A DNA stretch of 64,000 nt from Amblyornis subalaris (Eukaryota > Chordata > Aves > Passeriformes > Ptilonorhynchidae). Shown here one piece after another: positions 15,161 to 27,200 of the stretch. The DNA lies in NCBI GenBank assembly GCA_018881555.1, contig JACAXG010000034.1, forward strand, positions 3,916,615 through 3,980,614. Reading direction: 5' to 3'. Both the position numbers and the translations under genes were made by a program. Positions within the stretch are counted from its first letter, which is position 1. Every line of letters begins with the position of its first letter. The notes beneath the pieces were generated by a model. That model was given only the letters and a program-made list of their open reading frames with translations. It had not been told where the DNA came from and made no database searches.

Positions 15161-15263
15161 CAACTTTGAATCTTCACTGATGCATGAAGTCCCAGAGCGC
15201 CAAGGCAGCAGCACAGACAGTTCTGCAAGCAGTTTGGGAAGCTCTGTCACAGCATGTAAGAAG
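15161..15263 (+). CDS. SPHKAP: SPHKAP coding exon 2
   Basis: 103 bp: one base completing a split Ser codon, then 34 codons. The product runs from NFESSLMHEV through a Ser/Thr-rich stretch to SSVTACKK. The acceptor is TTCTCCAG|C and the donor AAG|GTAACT. It ends in phase 0, matching the phase-0 start of the next exon. The Ser-Asn-x-Glu-Ser-Ser start and the Thr-Ala-Cys-Lys-Lys end match the SPHKAP N-terminal region. The preceding exon would supply the initiator Met and the first two bases of the Ser codon. Confidence 0.88.
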
Positions 15264-18200
15264 GTAACTTCTAAGTTTATGTTNTATTCAAAGTCAAATA
15301 TGTATGTATAGCTTTGCTTTTTAGCTTTTGTCTTTAGTGAGGAATTCAAAATTTCAGTGATACTTAATAAAGAAAAAGTCTGATACAGAAAAATTAATTA
15401 TTGGTGCTTATAGGGTATGTTGCAGTTTTTGTCTGCCTGGTCTGTACTTGTCTGGTCCCAAAACATGTTATACATATATGGGAGATAAACTCCCACAGAA
15501 CTTTTCTAATTTACTTCATTTTCTGACAACATGAAGTAAAAGCACTGCATAGCATAGATTGCCTTNAGAACTGCTCTTCAATAAATGGCAAGTTTCTGGG
15601 ACCCAGACAGAGCTTTGCTTATCTCAGGTTACTGCAATGAAGGGTCCTTCGTGAAACAGCTTTTCTGTCCTTCTTGTATTTAGCTGGAAGGGTTTCTACA
15701 ACAGGAGGTGGTACAGACTGTTTTTATAGCTTCCAAAAAATGGGTTTATATGTACTAATTTAATTTAGAGCACGGGGGGGGAAAATGACACCTGTGTGTG
15801 TATGTATGTCGTTAGGAAGGGTCAGATGTCATTTTATGCATGTAGCTAATTTCAGTACAACTAATAATACAAGGGTGAAGACCTTTTGTTCCTCCTCCCT
15901 ACGACCATGTTACGGCAGTACAGTCTGAGGGGAGGGAGCACCACCAGAGACTGTTGAGGACAGGCTCTCTTTCACCTCTCACTTTGCAATAAACCTCAGA
16001 GCTCTACTGTCTCCCACAGGCATAATTCTAGAGTTGAAAAGATAGCATTTGTTTTAAACCTTCACAGTTCATTCAGTTTTCCCATAATTCTGACTTATAA
16101 TAGTGCTTTCCTGTTGGGTTTGGAGTTTTTTGTTTGTTTGTTTTCAAAATAACAACTATATATATTTATGTATGTAAGCAGGGAGAAGGATAAACCATGC
16201 AGATGCTAAAGATTNATTTTCCTTATCCTGAAAACCACTCACAGAAATTTTGTTAGATTTAATATCATTGATATAAAAAAAGAACTCAGTGAGACACGTG
16301 TATGCTGGGACTGGGCTTCTCCACCTCACCCCAACATGGCTAAAAGACAAAGTGTCAATATATCGTTTGATCGAAGAGTTCATTTGCAAAATAACACCTG
16401 GTTTTTAAAAAATGCTGCTGACCGGAATCTTCATATACGCAGAAAATCTACTGTGTGGGAAAACATCTTAAATTTTCATTTAATCTCAGAGTTGTCTNCT
16501 TTATGTAAGAGTGAAGGACGGTGGCACAGCACTGAGAAGTGCCACCACTGCCTTTACAAATGCTGCTGCTTGGTCACCTTCAGAAGTATCCCTCTCTTTT
16601 AAACGGTAGCCTTTATCACATAGTTGAGAGCTGCTTCACCTGTCTCATCCCATACATTTGAACTGTTCATTATAACACGAGTCAGTTTTATGATTGTCAG
16701 CACACTAAAAGAAGTGATTCACTTCTGACAACACTTCTGACAAACAGCAGGATATTTTGGGCTTCTTTACAGCGTTGTCAGAGAAAGCATTACTTTTGTG
16801 TGTGTGTGTATGTGGAAAAGGATAAAGAATTATCTTTTAGCCTCTGTTAGGTGATTTTTAAGTTAGGTGTGTAATTGGTGGTGGAGTGAAATGCTGTGGG
16901 CTCCTGCTGCAAGGGAACAGTTTAAACAGTTGACTTGCAGGTTTGAGCAGTTGTGTTTAGCATGAATGGCTCCTGTCAGGAACCATATGAGATGTAGCCT
17001 GTTACTACACAGACCAACCCGAACGAATGCAGAAGATGTGCCCCTTGATATCTCATTTTATTCTGTATGTCCCACTTTCCTATCTTTTTTTGATGAGTAG
17101 TAATTAACCAAAGCAATTAAGACATTCAGTCACGAAGGCGCAGATGTTTCATTTGTGGAGCAGAGCCTTTTTAATGCTGTCTCGGTTATAGATATTTACT
17201 GTATTTTAATGTCTTATGATCTAAATCAGGGAGCAGGAAGCTGTTACANTAAACTCATACGCAGTATTTTCCTCTGGGAAAGAGTGACTTTTCTAATCCA
17301 CACTCTGCTAGAGGCTGATTTAGTTCATTGATTCACAACACACTGAGTAATGCTGACGGCTGAGTCTCTAGATGAGAGTGGAAAACTTTTTTTTAGAACC
17401 ATGAATTACTGCTGATTTCACATTTAGTGCATGATGCAGATTCATCCTGAATTATTTTCTGAGTGTGATGATCCTGCTCCAAACCAGATATACAGCAGTA
17501 TAGTGTGTGCAGCTGTCACACGAGTATGGTCAACGAATTGAGTTCTGCTTTCATTTGCTTTTCAGTTTTCAGCTGATAGCAAAAATCCTAACAATGTGTC
17601 AGTGGGATTGGCCCTGGACTTGTCTTAATTAGATAAGGATGCAGAGAAGTACAAGACAGGAGGAAGAACTTTTGGCAAGTGATACTGGTTGCCTTAAAAG
17701 TACAGAAGTGCAGACTGACAGNTGAAGTAGTAGAGGCTTAGTTTTCTTATCAGTTGGTATAGACCACCTCAGTACATTTTGAAAGTATGCTTAAATGCAA
17801 AAATGGCAATGGGAATGTCCTAGTAGAGATATAGATCTGAAGAATACTAGTTCTCACATTGCTTTTGTTTAATTAATTAGCTCCGTTAATTTAGGTCAAC
17901 TCCTTCAAGCTTATACACTCTTGATCGTTGCAGTCATATATTATTTTACTGTAAGGACTTCAGTATATTCCTTTAAAAGCATGAATATCCCATCAAGTTT
18001 TCATGCATATGCATGAAACACTTTATCTCAACGCATGAACCTATTTAACAGGGAGAATTGCCTTACAATGGCAAGGGGCTGTAAGAAATATTCCATTCCC
18101 TCTTACCTTATGTTTTTCTTTGATGATGATAATATGCTGTCTGTTACCAAAGAAATATGCCGAAAATTTCACATGGCTTCTACAGATACATTTTTGGACA

Positions 18201-21200
18201 GCAGGTGTGTGTAACCCTACCTGTGATCAGCACTACAGGGTGGCCCAAATTTTTCTTCCTCCACAAAAGTACTAATAGGAAAGCTCTGAGCAATATCATG
18301 TCTATAATGGTCCTAATGCAGGAACTTGCGTTTCATAAGATGGAGTTTAAACTCATCCAAAGTTTATCCCTCATTCCTGCCACTGCTTACTCAAATGTCA
18401 CTTCCATTTCCTGAGCACCACTCAGACCTGTGTAAAACCAGACCATGTGCAAGGAGGCCTCTGGCACATGTTCCTGCAAGCCTCCCTTTCCCACAGCGCT
18501 GTCTTTTCAGAGTAATTTCTGGAGCCTTTCCAGATGACTTTGGGCCAGCCTCTGTTCCTTAGATTGCTAACCTCTGCCAGCTTCTGCTGTGTGGACTCAA
18601 ATATATCTGGTTTTGTTTTTCTCACCCATCTTTTTCAAATCCAAATTGCTGCAAATTATTTTCCCCAACCTTCAGTATTTAAAAGTGCTATGCCTGTTCA
18701 CCTCGCTTCACATTTTTGGATATATCCTCAAGTGCGTGTGCAGAACTACTTATGCACAGGAGAGCAGGTTCTGGCCCAGCGAAAACATAATCCTGCTGAT
18801 GTTGTTCATCTGCTTGAAGTTACTTAAAAATCACACGCTGTCCAAAACTTCCATGTAATAATTTCTACCCTTGACTTCAAAGTCTATTATGAAAAGCTGC
18901 ATACAAAAAATTAAATGCAATATAAAGCCTTGGAACTCATAAACCGTCCGGGAGTGACTCAAGCTTGGCAATTATGACCTGCCCTGACCTGACCCAAACA
19001 TTTGCTCAGGAGAGTTATTTCTGCTGCTGCTTTACCAGTATTTGCTTCCTGAAAGAAAGATAGAGCTACCAAGGGTCATTTAACATCCCACAGGAGACAA
19101 ACCAGGTGAAGTGTGGACTGCCCAGCTCGTTTCATGGGTTTATCATCTACACCATACATCTACCATGATCAAGCTGTTCTGGAATGCACACCAAGTCCTT
19201 CTGAGACGAAGAAGAGCAGTACTAAGGATAACTGCATCTTGTTTCTGCATGATAAATTTCTGCCTATCACAGTTTCTCAGAAACTGTCTGAGTTGTGGGA
19301 AACANAGATCTAAAGTGATTAAGGCTGGAGACAAATTCACTGTGATTTTTAAGGAAATGAAACAAGATTGCTTGTTACAGCAAAAGCTATTTGAGCTAAA
19401 GAGAACTGTTTCCTGTGTACGCAAAATTATGTCTCAACAGGTAATTAGAAGTTCAGCCCTTGAGGATGAAAATATCTAGACTGATTAAATCTGAAATCAC
19501 ATATATATGTAGATATATATGTGTATGTGTGTGTTTGTATATGCTCAATTCTATATATCTTCATAAAAGCTTCAGAAGATGGTAATTTTTTGAAAAAAGG
19601 AAAAGAATGCTTAATTCTATATTTTACCAACCAGTTCATAATGCNTGAAGATTTCCTTAAAAAAACCTGAACCCACACACCAGTTTATTACACTAACAGG
19701 AAATTGTTTCTTTGGGATATGGAGTATATTATTTTCCCCATCGAGTCTCTTAGTTATGATGGCAGGAATCTTTTTGCACTGAGACAGGAGGTTATAAAAT
19801 TTATTGAGTGCCGAGTCACTGCACTGGTAAACAGGATTAGNTAGCAGCCCTCATGAAGAGGCTGGTGTTCACGTGAAGCATTCATGAGCCTTTGGCATTC
19901 TCAGAACAAAGTCTTTGGGCACACTGCTTTCTCTGAGTATTTTGTGAGCCCTAAATTTGTATTCAAAAGCTCTTTGGAAGAAAACCCATAGCAGGGCTGG
20001 CATGCTGTGAAGCAACCACAAAGGTGGAAAGTCTTCGTGGAGGGCACCGACGAAGGGCACTGAAGCAGGCCAAACTCAGGGGCTGTGGTGTTCCCCATTA
20101 CCTCCTCAACCATCTTCTGCTGACTTTTATTCAGAAGTCAATATAGAATAATACAGGGAGTAAGGTATTAACAATCTAACTGGCTTTCCACCAGAGATAA
20201 AAATTAGAGTGGGTGTTAGTCTGTGGGTGGTAATAAGCTTACTTCTGGATGCCTCCAAGTATTAGAAAATTGTGTCAGCTGGCCAGGTCAGCTTTCCACA
20301 GTCGTTCATCTTCCCTGAGAAATGAGAAAGCCTCACAAGTTCTCCTCGCTTCTCTTCCTAAGGAAGGGATCTGTACTTAGAGATCAAGTGTTCTTGAAGT
20401 AGGACAAATGTGTGTCAATGCAAAACATGCAGTAAGGTAAATGAAAGTACTGTAGATAAATTTTTTTTTCCCCCCAGGTATAGCAACAAATCTATATTTT
20501 TAAGTATCATTATTAAAATAAAAGTCTAAAACTAGAGTACAGTCTATTTCCATGTAATACGAGAATTGCGAGAAGTAAAAATAAAATATACATCCATTTC
20601 ACAAACATACTTCTTAACATTGCTGCCTGAGGAAGATGATAAGCCATATAAAATGTTCTGTAAGTAGCATCAATGCGGCAGCAGTTTTTTTCCTTCTGTT
20701 CCCTAGCTGTTTTAAAAATACTAATGGTCCCTCTTTTTCATGGTAGAATATTAGTACAGAGGCAGAAAGTAAGGAGTTAATTTCAATCTGAATATCAGAT
20801 TTGCAAACTGGCTTTGCCTTTTTAAAGTCTGCAGATATCTGTAGCCCCATTTTGGTTTTGTTTGAGCAAAGCCTGTGGCACAAGCTGTAGGACTGAGTCA
20901 ACACAGAGATTAAACCCAAAGTTTTGGTCTCAGGGTACTGACTGACCTCAGGACTCATTACAGAAGGTTTTAAGTACTTCAGCNTCTCAGAAAGCAGAAA
21001 AACTTGTTAGAGAAGAAAGAGTTTGGAGCCTTGGCAGTCCCAGAAATGAGGCTGCTGGCAGAATGAATAATAGTGATCTATTGTGAAGAGAGATACAGTC
21101 AGTCATAAAAGGCTGTGAGTTTGTGCACTCTGGCGTAATTGAATAATTAGTTTTCCCAACATCTATGTTTATCACTTTAACACAGAGCAAAACTCACAGC

Positions 21201-24200
21201 AATATTTTACAGTAAAATTATTGGGTTTAGGCATTTCCTTTAAGTATCTCCAAGGACTGTCAGTTGTGAAAGAAAATAGGCTAATCCTCTAGGGAATATA
21301 TAAGTAATTTGACTTAAGGTGCAGTAACTGGATGGGTCCAGACCAAAGAGGGGTCCATCTTGCTCCTCCACCCCCGAATTTTGTTGACAAAATTTCCTTT
21401 GAGTTACAGCCGTAGCGTTCAGGCCCCAAAGCACAATAGGGCTGAGGAAGAATTGTAATTATTTTAACTATTTTCAACTTTTTAAACTATTTTAACAGAT
21501 TCTCTGCAGTAACAGTCTGCTAGAATCGACAGACTACTGGCTGCAGAATCAGAGGACACCATGCCAAATTGGCTTTCTGGAAGACAAGTCGGAAAGCAAC
21601 TGTGCCTCGGTAAGTACTCACTGTCATCTCCTCTGGAGAAAAGCTCCTTGAGAGTTATTTGGGTAGGGTGTGAGGCTGACAACAGTACGTGTTAAACTAA
21701 ATAAGCCTGTAATTTCCAGCTTTCTTTTGAAAGTAAACATATAAACTAAAGATACGTACAGGTTTCTGTACAGAGCACATTAATCAAGATCACTGCAGAG
21801 GTTTCCCCACATTTGGCTTTCAGAGTTTGGTGGCCCTCTGTACTTTTTTATGTTCCTAATCTGCAATTCACAAGAGAGAAGAATAAGCCAAAGAGAAAAT
21901 TATTCCAAACTGTAACTTGCTAAGTGGCAGGTTGGAAAGAGCAGATGTTTAAAAGGCTGCTCAATGTTCCTGAAGGCAGAGAGACACAATTAAAGAGAAA
22001 AAAACTCTTTCCATATTAGATGAGAAGCTGCTGAAGAACTCAAACAGAATTATTTTACACTTGAAATTAAATTTAAATCTCATTATCATGGCTTATAATG
22101 CAATTAAGATCAGCTTTTGTTTAACAACGTGCATGAAGAAATAGGAGATATGTTGCTTTACAAACTATGTACACAAAACTGGATGGAAATACATTGCTAT
22201 GTTTTTAAGTCTTGATGAAGGACTCAGGAGAGCAGATCCTTATTCAGAATCCTTTTTGAATGCTATTCCCTGGTCTCAGTGAGCAAAGAAGGGCTTTAGA
22301 AGACATCATCTTTATCTCAGGTAAAAGGTTTCCAGCGTTGCTTGTGCTGTGCACAACCTAAAGACCAGCTGAGGGCTATCATGGAGCCTGCTGGAATTCC
22401 CTCAAGGACGTGGCTATTCTGCTCTAGCTCCCAGACTCCTGCTGCCAGGAAACGGAATCTCCACGCCGTGGAGATGATGACCAGAGGCTTTGTGTGCTGC
22501 CTGGGCTGATGCAGAATGCTCGAGAGCAGCAGGAGGGGCACAGCAGTGTAATTGCAGTGGTGAAAAGTCAGGAATATGGTCAGAGGTTATTTGGCTCACT
22601 TCAGTCATACTGAGCACTGGACTATCAGTTTCCACAAGACAGAGTGTGCAAAATACACAGCCTAATCACAATGTGCTAGTGAGCAACCACAGAAGGTGTG
22701 AGGTGAGAACCTGAATGCATTCTTACCAAAACAGGTTCGTCAGGGAGATGAACAGTGGTATCTTTGTTGTTTGATATAGGAAGGGATTACTTTTAATGCA
22801 AAACATATTGACTACAGTCACTTAATTTTACTATTTGGTATTTAATATCCTGAAAGAAGGCTTACTTTCTCAGGGGAAATTATTACTTCAAATAATAAGA
22901 TAAAAATTAATTATGGCTTGCTTTTCGACCTGGTGAGCTTTGACTTTATTCTTAATTTTTCATAGAATCTTAGAGAAAATTATCTCTGTCTCAGATAGCT
23001 TACAGCTACCAGAGTGAAGATAGCTTGTTATAGAAAGCCTATATTATATAGAAAGGCTATGCCATTGCTACCCTCCTTATTTCAGGCGACCTTGTCTGAT
23101 TTTGTCATGCTGTCTACTTAAAAAGGTTAAACTACCACAAAGAGCTTTTTCTTCTACACCAATATTATAAGCGGTTTTTACCTCTTCAGGGGATATTTGT
23201 CTAATTGCTAAACATTTCATTAAACTTAGTTCAAGTAACAATGGTACCATTTAGCAGCAGTTTACCACTGCAGATTAGAATACATAGTTTCCTGCTAATA
23301 TAATCAGGTAGCATTTTTAAAGTAGTTTAATTATGGAAGTCTTGTTTTGTTTGTTTCTACTGAACGAGAACTTAATCAAAATCCACCTAATACAGTAAAA
23401 TATATGGATTTGTGAGACATGATCACTCATAAGCTCCACATAGTGATTTATAAATGCAATTAAAATATCTGTAATGTGACATTCTTATTACCCCATAGAG
23501 AGACCTCNTAAAATAAATGTAGTTTCACATAAAAATCTATACCTTTGTTTACTCTTCTATTGCCAGCTTTCTTNCTCTGGACTTACGACGAATGTTTCAT
23601 GCTTTGGACATGCTTTTAAAAAGACCTTATTTGAAAAGAAAAAACCGATAGTTACTTTGTCCCTACTTTCTCTCCAAAGATATAGATTATTTAATTATCA
23701 GTGCTGAATATTTGTGGTTGGCTTATGTTAGTGCAAGTTAAGAAATTTAAATTCTTCCTTAATTAGATGATTTATAGTTTCTTCTAGCATTGGACTCTCC
23801 TAAAGCACAAACTCTTAATCTTGCACNCAGAAATGTCATTCATGACTTTATCTTAGCAGTTGCTAAGATGTAACATTTTTCTTTGCAATGTTTTTTCAGC
23901 CATGATTAAGGTGATAACGCCACACTGCTAAATTGTCTTTTAGGAATTCGTAATGAAAATAGTTATTTAGAAAAAAAAATAGGATACAAANCTAAATGAA
24001 AAAAGAAAGATGCTGGTATAGGCCTGTAGGGCATTTGGCATTCATCTGCTTCCATATGCTTATATTATCGTGGTGAATTTTCCAGAAATTCTCTGGACTT
24101 TCATGCTCCNGACCAGCAATAGGTAGAAAAGTCATTAGAAATTATATTTGTACTGAAAAAAAAAATTATCTCAAAACAGACCCAGACTTCAGTGATCTAC

Positions 24201-27200
24201 CTACAAAATTATTATGCCCCATCACACTTTGCATGACCAGCTTGTCCCAACATGGAAGCTGGGAGACAGGCATTCCCACTCCACACAGCCTCATGAGGAA
24301 TTGCCCTTGAGAACCACTGATGTAGGAAAGTAGACCCTTTCCTTCCTGAGCAGTGTGCCTTTATGTGAGGGGCAGGGGATTTCTAGACTGGCAGAAATGC
24401 TGCAAACTTCCTGTCAAACGTCCTGGAGAAGCAGAAACATGAACTTTACACTCTTAAATGGCAGTGATAGATATGGAAGGCAGAAAATACCTGCCTTTCA
24501 ATTAAAACAAAGCACTAAAAACCAGTGCTCATTTCTTACTTTAGCACAACAAGATACCACTTCTTTAAAGAGTCAGGTTGTGACAAGGGCTCTGCAGCTC
24601 ATTTCAGAATTGTTTTATATCTCCTTGAAGCTGAGAAAAAATCTGGCTTTGCAAGCAGATGGATGAGAGAACAGTTTCAATAAAGTGTTAAAGGTTTTGA
24701 AACATTCTTGAAATAGTCCAGCAACTTTTCCATTTGCAAGTGCTCCTAGTCTGTAACTACATAAGTGCTCCCTCCAGAATGCTCCATGTATGCAATGCAG
24801 GCTGTATGCATATAGACATAGGCTGTTGTATATTGCTTAAATCCAGCCCAAGGGAGCAGCAGGAATACATAGCCAGAGCAGAGGGAAAGGAGGACAGCAT
24901 CCCAAACTTCAGTCAAATTCAGTCATGGTAAAACACCCTCTCATCTAATTGTTCGTTGCTTTTCTGTACCCCTGTGCCATTTGCAGTTTTTCTGGAAGTG
25001 GTCTGATGATGGTGGTGGTAGCACAAAAGGAGAGTGGAGGACAACATGACTGGGGAAGTGGGTCAGTGGAGACAGCAACAACCACTGAGCGGGTTTATGC
25101 CACATGGAAAAACCTTAATCCGTCTGCAGCAGAGGAGGAGGAGGAATTACAGTTTAGGGTTGTAATCTGGTTGGTTGATAGGTTACTATCAACTGGGTTT
25201 AGGGTTGTAATCTGGTTGGTAGATACTGCAGGAGAACATACCCGGTCTAGGGGACAGACTTGAGCTTCTCAAGGAAGGGAAGCAATGCTTATATTAGTGA
25301 AGTGACAAGTGAGAGAGAAACCAGATTGTTAACAAAGCACACAGGTGCTGGGCTGATGGATCACATTGTCTGTGATCTCTCTGTTTACTGAGATAGTGAA
25401 GAATGCCATTTTGCCATCATAGCAGCTGGATTTTCAGAACTGGCTGCTTGCATGGCTTCACTGTCCTAAGCAGGTACTTCGGCATTATCACTTTCATTGC
25501 AGTTTAGCCATCAAGCTTTTAAACAAGTTCAAGAGGAGGTTAAGGNTGCCATTATGCACTAATTTGAGCTGGTCAAATCGGGGCTTCCGTGGTTTCACCT
25601 CCTCCTCCAGCCCCTACTTCATCTCATTTACTGCCCTGGCATTTGTACAAATGTGCAGTAAATCAATTCAGAGAGAAAAGTAACTATGAAATTAAGGAAT
25701 TAGTTTTTCTGGCCAATTCTTCCTTGAATCATCTCACCATATTGTCAGATAAATGCCAGTGCTCACTCAAGCGATGGAACAAAAACATCCAGGAAACAGT
25801 TCCCACAAATTAATTCAAACTGAATGATAACATATGCAGAAAGAAAAATCCTTGGCAAGGTGTATTTTGAGGGGAAAAAAGGACAGCAGCTTTCACTTAA
25901 AGTACATTATGAGTGGTTTTCATTAATTTCTTCACCCAAGTCTTTTTAAAGATTTGACACTACATATCTTTGGATGTTTAGGTACAAATATACAGATTCA
26001 TATTTTACATCAGTCTTTGACACTAGATTACTTCCAGGTAACTTGCCAACAATAGTGTGGACACTGGGTCAGGGACGTTTTGTATCCCTTAGTCAGGGCC
26101 CCTATATCCAGAGTGTTCGAAGAACAAGAGCATGCCCTCACTGAAGAGGGAAGATGTAGTCTTATAGGAAGGAGCTCAGAAAGGAGGATTCTTCCCTGGA
26201 CTGGTAGTAGTCAATGAGGTTCTTTACAGAGCCGAATATGAAAGTGGAATCTTGAATCCCAAAGGAAGATTTTTTTTTGTTGGCTTTTTTAAAAACAAAG
26301 CCATATGGGTGTTCCTGAATAGTTACCATGCATAGTTGAAACAGGTGCTTTGTTTTATTGTGTTTGAATGATGTTTTACATTTCCTGGTAAATGTAGCAA
26401 AGCCCTATTTTTCTGCATAAAACTGAGAGACCTACATACTACGACCTTTTCCCTCCCTCATAAGATTGCTTGCACACCTCAGCACTATGTCATAGACAGG
26501 GAATTACAAGGGTGTTTATTTTACCTTTCACTCCTTAATTATTCAACCATCTTCAGGAACAGCATTGTCTCTTTCAGAAGTCAAGATCCATCCATTTCTT
26601 TCCAGATCTAAACCATAATTACTAGAGATATTTTTAGTTTTAAGTCCCATCTTCCTATTCAGCTTGACGATACCTTAATTACATCCTGACAAGGCACAGG
26701 AATCAACAGCGGCAGCCTAAATCATGGCATTGAGTTGTAGTCCTTTCTCAGGCATGTGTGGGTGTTGATGCTGCTGTGGTGAGGAATTGTGCCTTCCAGA
26801 GAGCCCCTCTCTGGCTTGCCCGGGGAAATAAAACCCCTCCTTTTCACCAATTGCTCTCTGCCTTATGGAGCCCAGTGCAGGCAGACTGAGCACTTTTTTA
26901 AAAGACCACTGAAAGGATTACTTGTATAATCTGAAAAATATGTTTCACTTTCTGCTCTGTTCATACTTGGCTTTGAAAAATATATTTTCACATATGAGCT
27001 AATGTTAAGACAGAATTTAAATATGCCCTTAAAGAATTGTACTTCCACATTTTCAGTACCACACATATATCATACAGCAGCCAAAAGCTGCCTCATGAAT
27101 TTCAGAGTGTGAAAGATTGACAATAGATTTTCTTCTCTTTCCTGTCACTTCAGACTTGGACACTCTTTAATATTCTGTCTAGATCTTCCATCTTCTTGCT

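Larger units (their letters stand above)
15264..21498 (+). other. SPHKAP: Intron 2 of SPHKAP
   Basis: 6.2 kb, GT-AG. It holds a perfect 20-bp palindrome (17999-18018) with an exact POU-dimer 'MORE' site, a segment open in three frames around 19084-19479, and a compound AT/GT microsatellite near 19499-19541. Around 15880-16000 an AATAAA sits in GC-richer sequence and could be an old LTR or other repeat remnant that I cannot assign. No recognisable coding sequence was seen. Confidence 0.85.

Noticed and set aside
25150..25225. TTTAGGG motifs as interstitial telomere repeats
   Set aside because: The motif occurs once in each of two spaced units and not in tandem; vertebrate telomeres use TTAGGG.
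26800..26850. AATAAA followed by C-rich sequence as an LTR polyadenylation region
   Set aside because: No matching LTR promoter or terminal motifs were found around it, so it stays only a remark in the intron 3 entry.
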